Below are positions 24,614-31,973 of a stretch of DNA of 42,062 nucleotides, piece by piece. The notes under the pieces were generated by a model that saw nothing but the letters and a program-made list of their open reading frames with translations, had not been told where the DNA came from and searched no databases. The stretch spans positions 3,484 to 45,545 of the forward strand of contig CAMYMF010000020.1 in assembly GCA_947259355.1 (NCBI GenBank), written 5' to 3'. Origin of the DNA: an uncultured Nitrospirota bacterium (GTDB taxonomy: Bacteria > CG2-30-53-67). Position 1 is the stretch's first letter, and the number at the start of each line of letters is the position of its first letter. A program made the position numbers and the translations under genes.

Positions 24614-25048
24614 ATGGAACTTGTCACAGACGAAAGCAAGCCTTTGTATACCATCCGGATCGCCTCAGAGCTCTCGGGGGTCTCCGCGGGGACCATTCGG
24701 GAATATGAGCGGCAGGGCCTGCTCCGGGTCCACCGACGGCCACAGAGCCGACACCGTCTCTTCTCCGCCCTGGAGATTCGCTGGATTCGCCAAGTCTGGG
24801 AGCTTCTACACGAAGAGGGATTGAATGTGGCGGGGATTCGTCGGCTGCTGCAGGTGGAGCCCTGCTACAAGACGATCCGGTGTGCCAGAGAAGTCCGTAA
24901 CGCATGTCCGGTTTACCGGACGCGGTCCTCGCCGTGCTGGTCTCACGGAGTCTCTCCGCCGTGTTGCGAGCGTCGAGGCCGCAACTGCCAGGCCTGTGCG
25001 GCCTATCTGCGGTTCCGTCAGAACCCGGCACTGTCGAGCAAAGGCTGA
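24614..25048 (+). CDS. MerR-family regulator with a cysteine-rich C-terminal domain
   Basis: A 144-residue protein. Residues 10-80 are a MerR winged helix-turn-helix: YTIRIASELSGVSAGTIREY, ERQGLLRVHRRPQSRHRLFS and IRWIRQVWELLHEEGLNVAG with IRRLL. The remaining 60 residues contain eight cysteines in PCY, RCA, ACP, PCW, PPCC, NCQ and QACAAY contexts. This suggests a metal or iron-sulfur site, and replaces the usual long coiled-coil and effector domain. Similar Cys-rich MerR proteins occur in deltaproteobacteria (recollection, not checked). Its target is unknown, and no MerR-type 19/20-bp-spaced promoter was found nearby. GGGAGCG precedes ATG 24614. The codon use looks ordinary. Confidence 0.88.
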   Translation: MELVTDESKPLYTIRIASELSGVSAGTIREYERQGLLRVHRRPQSRHRLFSALEIRWIRQVWELLHEEGLNVAGIRRLLQVEPCYKTIRCAREVRNACPVYRTRSSPCWSHGVSPPCCERRGRNCQACAAYLRFRQNPALSSKG

Positions 25049-25144
25049 GGCTGCCGCAGTGAATGGCTGCGCAAGACAACGCTGTGACGGTCATTCCGAT
25101 TGTCCGGGCTGGGACGGCATTTGAAGGAGGTGGGAGAAGAGACC

Positions 25145-25624
25145 ATGTCCATGCATGTCATCGGCAACGAGGAAGAAAAGGGCGCCCTGATTCAAGCGGT
25201 TTCCTTTTACGTGGGCGACGAGGAATACGCACTGGGGATCCACGGCGTCCAGGAGGTCATTCGTCTGCAGGACATGACCCGGGTGCCCAAAACGCCGCCC
25301 TCCCTAAGCGGTGTCATCAACCTTCGCGGGCAGATTATTCCCGTCATCGACGTTCGGATCCGTCTGGGCATGGATCCCCGCAGTGACGAGGGGGACCGTA
25401 GAATCGTCGTGGTCAGCCATGCAGGGAAAACGGTCGGGCTGATTGTGGATCGACTGTCGGAGGTCCTTTGGGTCTCGGAATCGTCTCTGCGCCCGCCACC
25501 CGATACGAGCCATTCAAGGGGGCACAACGAAATAATCGAACAGGTGGCTAAGTTGGGCCAGCGACTGTTGATTTTTCTGAAGCTGGAGGCACTGCTCGGC
25601 TCCGAGGTACACGGGACCCACTAG
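25145..25624 (+). CDS. cheW: Chemotaxis adaptor protein CheW
   Basis: A 159-residue single CheW domain. ATG 25145 has GGAGAAGAG upstream (and GAAGGAGGTGG further up); the in-frame extension to 25100 is not supported. Signatures are AVSFYVGDEEYALGIHGVQE with VIRLQDMTRVPKTPPSLSGV, INLRGQIIPVIDVRIRLGM, and VGLIVDRLSEVLWVSESSL. CheW bridges receptors and the P5 domain of CheA in the array. A 96-base gap separates it from the MerR gene and holds no recognised promoter. Placement between a MerR regulator and an HD-GYP gene is unusual but strand and spacing still fit the operon. Confidence 0.95.
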   Translation: MSMHVIGNEEEKGALIQAVSFYVGDEEYALGIHGVQEVIRLQDMTRVPKTPPSLSGVINLRGQIIPVIDVRIRLGMDPRSDEGDRRIVVVSHAGKTVGLIVDRLSEVLWVSESSLRPPPDTSHSRGHNEIIEQVAKLGQRLLIFLKLEALLGSEVHGTH

Positions 25625-25694
25625 AGAGGCCCGACGGGATTGGCGGCAGCGTGCGGTGGCGGCGCGGGGCCGTCTCAGAAAGGTGGCGCAAGAC

Positions 25695-26915
25695 GTGCTG
25701 AAAAAAATTAGTATTGATGAGTTGACCATCGGGATGTATGTGGAGAAGGTCGATCGTTCGTGGCTGGAGATTCCCTATTTCCGCAAACAGATCCAGTCTC
25801 CCGATCAGATAGAAACCTTGCGCAAATTCGATGTGCAGGTGCTCTACATTGACACGGCCCGGGGCACCTCCCAGGACAAAGCACCTGACTCGGCCGGGCC
25901 GGTTGAGGGCTCCGCGAAGCCCGTTGAGGCCGGGACGGCCCCCGGGGAGGTGGCTAAACCCCATGCCCAGGAGAGTGTTTTCGATGCCGAGAAGGTGCAG
26001 GTGTGTCGCGCATTTCAGAAGCAGGCTGTGAACTGCGTCAAGGAGGCCTTCGCCGCATTGGCTTCGGGTGAGCCGCCGAATATGGAAGAGGCGGAGGGCG
26101 TCGTGGAGGGACTCATCGATCACATGACACGGGATACGGCGATTCTGACAACCCTGGCCAAGCTGAAGGCTTACGATGACTATACGTTCATGCATTCCGT
26201 CAATGTGACCATCTTCTCCCTCATCATCGGCAAGGCACTTCAGTATACTCGAAGCGATCTAACCAAACTGGGGATCGGAGCCATGTTTCACGATATCGGC
26301 AAAACCCAGATCCCCAACGACATCCTGAACCAGCCCCGGCCTCTGGAACCTCACGAAATGGTACAGGTACAGAAGCACCCCCTCCACAGTCTGGCCCTCC
26401 TGAGGGACGTGACAGGCATGAGTGTGGAGTCACTCCGGGTTTCACTAGAGCACCATGAGCGGCTCTCAGGACAGGGGTACCCCCGGGGACTCAAGGGGAC
26501 CAATATCTCCGAGTTCGGTATGATCGCCAGCATCGCCGATGTGTACGACGCCATGACCACCGACCGGGTCTATCAGAAGAAGGCCGAGCCCCATGCCGCA
26601 CTGGCCCGGATTTATGCCATGGCCAAGGAAAACTTCAACGTCGGTTTTGTGGAACGTTTCATCGCGCGGCTCGGGTTTTACCCTATCGGTTCGGTGGTGA
26701 TCCTGACATCCGGAGAAGTGGGGGTTGTCACCGCGACACACCTGGATCATCTGCTCTGTCCTGTGGTCATGGTGCTGCTCGACCGCACGGGCCAACAGCT
26801 CGGTTCCCCGGACTTTGTGGATCTCCTCTACGATCGGGAAAAGCGGCGCGTACAATCGGTGACAGGGGCCGCCAAATACGGCCTGTCGGTACAGGACCTC
26901 TTGCAGATAGCCTGA
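25695..26915 (+). CDS. HD-GYP domain c-di-GMP phosphodiesterase
   Basis: A 406-residue protein. GTG 25695 is chosen because AAAGGTGG lies about 9 bases upstream and it gives the family N-terminus MLKKISIDELTIGMYVEKVD; the GTG at 25656 is too far up. The N-terminal region (1-135, DUF3391-like) is followed by a linker and the HD-GYP domain: HSVNVTIFSLIIGKAL, the HD pair H199-D200 in MFHDIGKTQIPNDIL, HHERLSGQGYPRGLKG with G261-Y262-P263, and ADVYDAMTTDRVYQK. All metal ligands and the GYP motif are present, so hydrolysis of cyclic di-GMP is likely. Low c-di-GMP favours swimming, which fits its place in a sigma-28 sensory operon. Confidence 0.94.
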   Translation: MLKKISIDELTIGMYVEKVDRSWLEIPYFRKQIQSPDQIETLRKFDVQVLYIDTARGTSQDKAPDSAGPVEGSAKPVEAGTAPGEVAKPHAQESVFDAEKVQVCRAFQKQAVNCVKEAFAALASGEPPNMEEAEGVVEGLIDHMTRDTAILTTLAKLKAYDDYTFMHSVNVTIFSLIIGKALQYTRSDLTKLGIGAMFHDIGKTQIPNDILNQPRPLEPHEMVQVQKHPLHSLALLRDVTGMSVESLRVSLEHHERLSGQGYPRGLKGTNISEFGMIASIADVYDAMTTDRVYQKKAEPHAALARIYAMAKENFNVGFVERFIARLGFYPIGSVVILTSGEVGVVTATHLDHLLCPVVMVLLDRTGQQLGSPDFVDLLYDREKRRVQSVTGAAKYGLSVQDLLQIA

Positions 26916-26958
26916 GAGGCGCCAAATCGGCAACAGAGGTTTTCGGAGGAGGGATACG

Positions 26959-27204
26959 ATGAGTTTCATTGTGAGAATTCGAGGCATGGTGTCCGATGCG
27001 GGAATGGGGGTGCGGCGTGCCTCCAGGGGAGAATCGAAAGTGGAAAAACAGGATCTCGTCTCTGAGCGTCCCATGAACCATAGAAAACGGCGTCGTCGGC
27101 GTCGTCCCGCCCCCGATCAGAATCCGCTGGCAGGCGATCCATCAGGACCGAAGGGGCCGGACTGCCCAAGGGGCGAAGAGCACCGGGTGGACATCATCAT
27201 CTGA
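26959..27204 (+). CDS. Small arginine-rich protein of unknown function
   Basis: An 81-residue protein I do not recognise. A strong ribosome site, GGAGGAGGG, lies 5-6 bases before ATG 26959, so translation is likely. The N-terminus MSFIVRIRGMVSDAGMGVRR leads into a very basic block (residues 40-49, HRKRRRRRRP), then a Pro/Gly/Asp-rich linker and the C-terminus EEHRVDIII. There is no membrane segment or signal peptide. The basic block could bind nucleic acid or an acidic partner. It follows the HD-GYP gene by 43 bases and ends near a weak T-rich hairpin, so it appears to be the last gene of the sensory operon. Confidence 0.65.
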   Translation: MSFIVRIRGMVSDAGMGVRRASRGESKVEKQDLVSERPMNHRKRRRRRRPAPDQNPLAGDPSGPKGPDCPRGEEHRVDIII

Positions 27205-27217
27205 GCCGGTCTTTTTT
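27182..27217 (+). terminator. Weak Rho-independent terminator candidate after the sensory operon
   Basis: ACCGG (27182-27186) and CCGGT (27206-27210) can pair around a 19-base loop, followed by C and six T (27212-27217). The stem is short and overlaps the stop codon of the preceding gene, so this is tentative. It is the best stop signal before the next promoter. Confidence 0.35.
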
Positions 27218-27353
27218 GCTCCGAGTCACCAACTGTTACAGGACGCCCCGTCGATACCCGCCGCATCCCTCGGTTGGATGCTGCCCATCCATCATCCATC
27301 TGCACCCTATCTCAACTTTCTGCCGTCATGGCGTAAAGAGGGGACGAATCTGC

Positions 27354-27382
27354 TTGACACGTTACTTTTAAGGTTATATTAT
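27354..27382 (+). promoter_or_regulatory. Consensus sigma-70 promoter for the zapB-like/zapA genes
   Basis: TTGACA at 27354-27359, a 17-base spacer, then TATTAT at 27377-27382, in a notably A+T-rich patch. The predicted start is about 27389, 34 bases before the ATG at 27423. The -35 is perfect and the -10 is 5 of 6. This marks the change from sigma-28 sensory genes to housekeeping genes. Confidence 0.85.
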
Positions 27383-27422
27383 AAATTTACATTGTAAGCA
27401 TCCGAAATACTGAGGGTTTTGG

Positions 27423-27737
27423 ATGACAAGCCTTCCTCTGGATGAACTCAGTCAGAAAATTCGGGATGTAGTCGATCTGGTTGCGGCGCTGCGGAGTGAA
27501 AACGCTGCTTTGCGGGGCGATTTGGCGGAAATGCAGCGGCGCCTGGCCCAGAAAGAGCGCAAGGCGCCCGTTTCTCAGATCGATTCGGAGGCGGTGGCCC
27601 GTTTGCGCATGGAGCTGTCGCAGCTTCGTGAAGAGCGCAAAGTTGTCAAGCGTAAAGTGTCGAATGTGCTAAAGAAACTCGAGTCCATAAAGCTGCAGGA
27701 CGCCACGGTGCAGCCGGAACTGTTCCAGGACGATTAA
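27423..27737 (+). CDS. Short coiled-coil protein, ZapB-like
   Basis: A 104-residue protein that is almost entirely heptad-patterned: LSQKIRDVVDLVAALRSENA, then LRGDLAEMQRRLAQKERK and LRMELSQLREERKVVKRKVS with VLKKLESIKL. There is no membrane helix. GAGG lies about 7 bases before ATG 27423. Its position directly before zapA, plus size and coiled-coil character, suggest a division-associated ZapB-type partner linking ZapA-decorated FtsZ filaments. Coiled coils carry little family-specific signal, so the name is an inference from context. It is followed by 85 bases and zapA under the same promoter. Confidence 0.8.
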   Translation: MTSLPLDELSQKIRDVVDLVAALRSENAALRGDLAEMQRRLAQKERKAPVSQIDSEAVARLRMELSQLREERKVVKRKVSNVLKKLESIKLQDATVQPELFQDD

Positions 27738-27822
27738 CAGGCCGGGCCGAAGCGGATCTCCGGCGGCCGGCGGAGACGCAGAATCTACTCGCCTGATGGC
27801 AATGATATCCCGGAGGGGATCG

Positions 27823-28110
27823 ATGGCCAATCAAGTCAATGTCAAGATTTTTGGGCAGGATTTCACCATCAAAGGTGAAGATCCCCCGGAGTACGTTGAA
27901 AGCCTCGCGGAATTCGTGGACAAGAAGATGCGGGAAGTGGCGTCCGCGTCTTCGGTGATTACGTCGCACAAGGTGGCCATTCTGACGGCCATCAACATTG
28001 CCGACGAGCTTTTCAGGCTCCGGCAGGAAACGTCTGAAGGTCCCGAAGAGATGAAACGGATGGCGTCAAAATGGCTTGAATCTCTGGACAAGGTATTGAA
28101 AGATAAGTAA
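27823..28110 (+). CDS. zapA: Cell division protein ZapA
   Basis: A 95-residue protein. ATG 27823 is chosen because GGAGGGG lies immediately upstream; a longer start at 27796 lacks this. The ZapA pattern is clear: MANQVNVKIFGQDFTIKGED, PEYVESLAEFVDKKMREVAS, then KVAILTAINIADELFRLRQE and a short C-terminal coiled coil. ZapA binds and bundles FtsZ at mid-cell. The location just before 6S RNA matches the zapA-ssrS arrangement found in many proteobacteria, which supports both calls. A weak hairpin (CGGGG/CCCCG, 28112-28140, then CTGTTTT) follows the stop and could be its terminator. Confidence 0.93.
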   Translation: MANQVNVKIFGQDFTIKGEDPPEYVESLAEFVDKKMREVASASSVITSHKVAILTAINIADELFRLRQETSEGPEEMKRMASKWLESLDKVLKDK

Positions 28111-28152
28111 TCGGGGCGCTGCCAGAAAGCAAAGTCCCCGCTGTTTTATCTG

Positions 28153-28183
28153 TTGACTTCGCGGTCCTTCCTGCGTTATATAT
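28153..28183 (+). promoter_or_regulatory. Sigma-70 promoter of the 6S RNA gene
   Basis: TTGACT at 28153-28158, 17 bases, then TTATAT at 28176-28181 (an overlapping TATATT at 28178-28183 is also possible). The predicted start is about 28188-28191, roughly 20 bases before the closing stem of the 6S RNA. Confidence 0.75.
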
Positions 28184-28210
28184 TGAGCGGAACAAGAGGA
28201 TGACAGGTAT

Positions 28211-28396
28211 AAGCATCCCCTGCCTTGCAGGTGATGATCGGATGTGTTTTGAGCCAACACATTTTTGAAGGGAACTAGCTCTGAAGATGGTGTGCATGCC
28301 CACCGTTTGGGGGGAAGCCTGAAGTCTTTAATCATAGTTCCCACCTGATTCATCAGGTTCAAAAAATATCGGTCACACGGTAAGGCGGGGGGCTTT
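28211..28396 (+). ncRNA. ssrS: 6S RNA
   Basis: Length and pairing fit 6S RNA, the sigma-70 RNA polymerase inhibitor. The closing stem pairs CCCC and GCCTT (28217-28226) with AAGGC and GGGG (28382-28390), extended by AAGC (28211-28214) with GCTT. An inner stem pairs GGGAACTA (28270-28277) with TAGTTCCC (28335-28342), flanking the large central bubble. Its 3' side carries the typical small hairpin ACCTGAT/ATCAGGT (28342-28357). The apical arm contains GGTGTGCATGCCC and GGGAAGCCTGAAG, very like proteobacterial 6S RNAs (GGTGTGCATGTCC, GGAAAGCCTTAAG). It has its own promoter, follows zapA, and ends in GGGGGGCTTTTT. The exact ends are not certain to a few bases. Confidence 0.92.
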
Positions 28397-28578
28397 TTAC
28401 ATAGAGAAGTCTCAAAACAAGCGTCTTCGCAGTTTAGACTGAATTTTCGAGCAACGCAAGAAGCTGACAAGAATCTGGTAAGCATCAAAGCCTAAAGGAT
28501 GCGTGGTGTCGGATCGGTGGCGCTTCCTGGGAAAACGCCGCCAAGCCGGGAGACGGAAACAGGGGCGGGTAACGCAAA

Positions 28579-28584
28579 TATAAT
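28579..28584 (+). promoter_or_regulatory. Perfect -10 box (TATAAT) in the rarA upstream region
   Basis: TATAAT stands out in an otherwise G+C-rich stretch, but the sequence 17 bases upstream (GAAACA) is only a half-match to a -35. If used, transcription would start near 28591 and give a roughly 350-base leader to rarA. Tentative. Confidence 0.3.
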
Positions 28585-28773
28585 CAGTTCAAGAGCATTG
28601 CAAATAAGACAATGATGACAACATATTTTCCTGAACGAGCACGCGGGTGCGGTGAATCCCTTTTGGAGAACGAAAGGGTTGCAGTCGGCCAGGAGCGCTG
28701 CCGCGAAAGAACCGATGCCTGCTGTTTGAAACCCTTTTCTGCCCTTTGTTCCTGCGTCATGAGTCCCTACTGC

Positions 28774-28794
28774 CCGTCAGTATTTGTCTGACGG
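28774..28794 (+). other. Perfect 7-bp stem-loop upstream of rarA
   Basis: CCGTCAG, loop TATTTGT, CTGACGG. No T-run follows (CACCTTTCAC). It could be a leader hairpin or a protein-binding inverted repeat. Confidence 0.35.
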
Positions 28795-28939
28795 CACCTT
28801 TCACAGGCTTTGAAACACGGATGCCAGAGTGCACCCGGTGCCGGAGAGATCCCTGCCGGGCCCCAGCACCAGAGTTGTCGGCTGAGCGCGTCTGTTCCTC
28901 CTGAGAGAGAAACCATCCCTGGAGGCGACGAGGCAGGCC

Positions 28940-30280
28940 ATGGAACTCTTTCCACAAGAGATCCCCGATGATCAGCATCAGGGAGCTCCCCTCGCGTGGC
29001 GAATGCGGCCCCGCTCCCTGGACGAGTTTGAAGGTCAGGGCCACTTGCTTGGCGTTGGCAAGCCGCTGCGGCGGGCCATCGAGGGAGACCGTCTCTCTTC
29101 TCTTGTTTTCTATGGACCGCCGGGAACCGGCAAGACGGCCCTGGCCTATCTGATTGCACGCCGCACCGGCAGTGCCTTCGCCGTGTTGAACGCGGTAACG
29201 GCGGGCGTGGCCGACATCCGCAAGGGTGTCGCGGAGGCCGAGGCGCGGCGGCGCGGGCGTCAGCAGCGCACCATCCTTTTCATCGATGAGATCCATCGTT
29301 TCAACAAGGTTCAGCAAGATGCACTGCTGCCCGATGTGGAACGCGGTACAGTCACGCTGATCGGCGCCTCAACGGAGAACCCTTTCTTTGCCCTCATTCC
29401 TGCGCTTCGGTCTCGGTCTCAGATCCTCGAATTCAAGTCACTCGATCGGGAAGCGCTGCTGCGCATTGCCCGCCGAGCCCTGCGCGATGCAGACAGGGGG
29501 CTCGGCCGGTTGGCGGTGTGCATGGAAGAAGACGCCCTGGATTATTTGGTCCGCATGGCCGACGGGGACGCGCGAAAGCTTCTCAACACTCTCGAGATCG
29601 GGGCCGAGACGGCACTGACTACAGAGGAAGGGCGGGTCTTCGACCTGGCGCTGGCATCGCAGGTCCTCCAGAAACGGGCGCTGCAGTACGATAAAGACGG
29701 CGATGCCCACTACGACACGGCGTCGGCCTTCATCAAGAGCATGCGTGGCTCCGATCCGGATGCGGCGGTCTATTATCTGGCCCGGATGCTTGAGGCCGGA
29801 GAAGATCCGCGCTTCATTGCGCGGCGGATTGTCATTTGCGCCTCCGAGGATGTGGGCAACGCGGATCCCCAGGCACTGCTCATTGCGGAGGCGGCGCTGC
29901 GGAGTGTGGAACGGATCGGCATGCCGGAGGCCAGGATTGTGCTCGCTCAGGCGGTGACCTACCTCGCGACGGCGCCGAAAAGCAATGCCGCCTACCTGGC
30001 CGTGGAAGCGGCTCTGGCGGATGTTCGCTCCGGGGAGAACCTGAGTATTCCGGCCTGTCTCCGGGATGCGAGCTATAGGGGTGCCGCCGTCCTGGGCAGA
30101 GGCGTGGGGTATCGGTATCCCCACGATTACCCCGGCCACTTCGTGGCGCAGAAGTATCTCGCAGAGGACCGCAAATACTATCGTCCGACAAGGCAGGGTT
30201 ATGAAAAGACCCTGCAGGATAGACTCAAGATGTGGTATCCGAAAAAGTCCGGCAAATTGGGCAAGCAGACGGGTTCATAG
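28940..30280 (+). CDS. rarA: Replication-associated recombination protein RarA (MgsA)
   Basis: A 446-residue AAA+ ATPase of the clamp-loader-like RarA/WRNIP1 family. The N-terminus has LAWRMRPRSLDEFEGQGHLL, then Walker A GPPGTGKT (residues 59-66), Walker B ILFIDEIHRF (112-121), NKVQQDALLPDVERGTVTLI and sensor GASTENPFF. The C-terminal oligomerisation region includes HYDTASAFIKSMRGSDPDAA, VYYLARMLEAGEDPRFIARR and ASEDVGNADPQAL, all diagnostic. RarA acts at stalled replication forks. The length is typical. GAGGCAGG precedes ATG 28940. It is separated from 6S RNA by a long non-coding region and followed by rny after 87 bases. Confidence 0.95.
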   Translation: MELFPQEIPDDQHQGAPLAWRMRPRSLDEFEGQGHLLGVGKPLRRAIEGDRLSSLVFYGPPGTGKTALAYLIARRTGSAFAVLNAVTAGVADIRKGVAEAEARRRGRQQRTILFIDEIHRFNKVQQDALLPDVERGTVTLIGASTENPFFALIPALRSRSQILEFKSLDREALLRIARRALRDADRGLGRLAVCMEEDALDYLVRMADGDARKLLNTLEIGAETALTTEEGRVFDLALASQVLQKRALQYDKDGDAHYDTASAFIKSMRGSDPDAAVYYLARMLEAGEDPRFIARRIVICASEDVGNADPQALLIAEAALRSVERIGMPEARIVLAQAVTYLATAPKSNAAYLAVEAALADVRSGENLSIPACLRDASYRGAAVLGRGVGYRYPHDYPGHFVAQKYLAEDRKYYRPTRQGYEKTLQDRLKMWYPKKSGKLGKQTGS

Positions 30281-30367
30281 AAGGCGTGCCCTCCTGGGGC
30301 GCTGCTGTGCGGAAAACCGACCAACGTTTCGATACGATTGAAGGGGGTGGCGACCATCAAACCGGAA

Positions 30368-31921
30368 ATGTTACATGTCGTTTGGGCGCTCCTGGCGGGC
30401 ATCGTCGGGATATTCGCAGGACTGCTCATCAACAGGAAGATGCAACAAAAGGGGATTGACCGGGCCAACAAAGAGGCGAACGCTATTGTTGCGGACGCGC
30501 AACGTCAGTCCGAACAGGTTTTAAAGGAAGCCCGGGTGGAGGCCAAGGAATATGTCTACCAGGCGCGGTCCGAGTTCGAGAAAGAGACGAAAGAAGTCCG
30601 GTCTGAGCTGAAGGCCCGAGAGAACCGGCTGGCGCAGAAAGAGGAGAACAATGAAAGACGTTTTGCGCTGATCGAGAAGAAGGATGCGGAGATCAAAGGG
30701 CGGGAAAAGGGGTTGGCCAAGCTGGAAGCCCGTGTTCAGGAAAAAGAGGCGAAGTACAACGAAGCCCTGGCGGAGCAGATTCAGCGGCTGGAAAAGATCT
30801 CCGGCATGTCCTCGGAGGAAGCCAAGAGGATGCTCATGAAGAGCCTCGAAGAGGAGGCGCGATACGAATCGGCGAAGATTGTCAACCGGATCATTGAGGA
30901 GGCGCGCGAAAAGGCCGAGAAGGAGGCCAAGAATATCATGGCGCTGGCCACCCAGCGGTGCGCGGCCGATTTCACCTCCGAGATGACGGTCTCCGTTGTG
31001 AACCTGCCGAGCGATGAGATGAAAGGAAGAATCATCGGACGGGAAGGACGCAACATCCGGTCTCTGGAGGCTGCGACGGGAATCGATCTCATCATCGACG
31101 ATACGCCGCAGGCGGTGATTCTATCCGGATTCGATCCGGTGCGACGGGAAGTGGCCCGCCTCTCGCTGGAGCGGCTGGTGAGCGATGGACGCATTCATCC
31201 CGCCCGCATCGAGGAGGTGGTCCAGAAGGTCGGCAATGAAGTGCAGCAGTCCATCAAGGAAGATGGGGAGAAGGCTGCGCTGGATGTGGGCGCTCTCAGT
31301 GTCCATCCGGAGATCATCAAGCTGATCGGACGGCTCAAGTATCGCACGAGTTACGGCCAGAATGTGCTGAACCATTCCACCGAGGTGGCTCACCTCTGCG
31401 GTGTGATGGCCGCTGAGCTGAAACTGGACGTGCCGTTGGCCAGGCGGGCCGGGCTGCTGCACGATATCGGCAAGGCCGTAGACCATGACATGGAAGGCAC
31501 CCATTCCTCCATCGGCGCGGATCTCGCCAGGAAATATGGTGAGGACCCGAAAGTCATCAACGCCATCGCGTCGCACCACGATGACATTGAGGCCATCTGT
31601 CCCGAATCCGTGCTGGTTGCCGCGGCAGATGCCCTCTCGGCCGCGCGGCCGGGCGCTCGCAAGGAGAGTCTCGACGCCTACCTCAAGCGGCTGTCCCAGC
31701 TGGAAGAGATAGCCAACGCCTTTGACGGCGTCGAAAAATCCTATGCCATCCAGGCAGGTCGGGAGATCCGTATCATCGTGGAGAACGATCAGGTTTCTGA
31801 TGATCGGGCATCGATGCTCGTGAAAGATATCTGCAAGAAGATCGAGCAGGAACTGGCCTATCCCGGCAAGATCAAAGTGACGGTCATCCGGGAGAGCCGG
31901 TTTGTTGAATATGCCAAGTAG
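30368..31921 (+). CDS. rny: Ribonuclease Y
   Basis: A 517-residue membrane-anchored endoribonuclease that starts mRNA decay. One N-terminal helix ([18 protein letters not shown]), a long Glu/Lys-rich coiled coil (about 25-190), a KH domain ([28 protein letters not shown]) and an HD domain ([44 protein letters not shown]) appear in the expected order, and the C-terminus [14 protein letters not shown] is typical. The start is unclear: ATG 30368 has no ribosome site, GTG 30347 and TTG 30338 lie too close to or upstream of AAGGGGGTGG (30341-30350), and that site is ideally spaced for an ATC at 30356. ATG 30368 is given as the conservative choice. ymdB follows, as in many bacteria. Confidence 0.94.
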   Translation: MLHVVWALLAGIVGIFAGLLINRKMQQKGIDRANKEANAIVADAQRQSEQVLKEARVEAKEYVYQARSEFEKETKEVRSELKARENRLAQKEENNERRFALIEKKDAEIKGREKGLAKLEARVQEKEAKYNEALAEQIQRLEKISGMSSEEAKRMLMKSLEEEARYESAKIVNRIIEEAREKAEKEAKNIMALATQRCAADFTSEMTVSVVNLPSDEMKGRIIGREGRNIRSLEAATGIDLIIDDTPQAVILSGFDPVRREVARLSLERLVSDGRIHPARIEEVVQKVGNEVQQSIKEDGEKAALDVGALSVHPEIIKLIGRLKYRTSYGQNVLNHSTEVAHLCGVMAAELKLDVPLARRAGLLHDIGKAVDHDMEGTHSSIGADLARKYGEDPKVINAIASHHDDIEAICPESVLVAAADALSAARPGARKESLDAYLKRLSQLEEIANAFDGVEKSYAIQAGREIRIIVENDQVSDDRASMLVKDICKKIEQELAYPGKIKVTVIRESRFVEYAK

Positions 31922-31973
31922 ATGGGCGGCAGCCCTGCTTGCTCTGTGAGCCACCCCTGAAGGAAGTCAAGGG

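Larger units (their letters stand above)
28397..28939 (+). other. 543-base stretch without a convincing gene, rich in potential RNA hairpins
   Basis: Between 6S RNA and rarA no reading frame has a good ribosome site. Visible elements: hairpin GCATC/GATGC (28482-28502); GGTGGCG/CGCCGCC (28516-28542); CCG/CGG (28546-28556); a possible closing pair GCGT/ACGC (28501-28504 with 28572-28575); a perfect TATAAT at 28579-28584 with a poor -35; two alternative hairpins sharing AAAGGG (about 28658-28737); and a perfect 7-bp hairpin CCGTCAG/CTGACGG (28774-28794). A 59-codon Cys-rich frame at 28612-28791 lacks a ribosome site. The region may be a structured leader of rarA or hold an unnamed small RNA. Confidence 0.4.

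Noticed and set aside
28500-28580. Possible c-di-GMP (GEMM-I) or cobalamin riboswitch, suggested by GCC/GGAAAC-like bits and nearby c-di-GMP genes
   Set aside because: The GGGCAAACC and GACGCAAAGCC segments of GEMM-I and the B12 box are absent.
28690-28725. GGAGCGCTGC resembling the core of an S-adenosylhomocysteine riboswitch
   Set aside because: The closing P1 pairing is poor, the downstream GGCGCTC pseudoknot strand is missing, and the next gene is rarA, not ahcY or a methyl-cycle gene.
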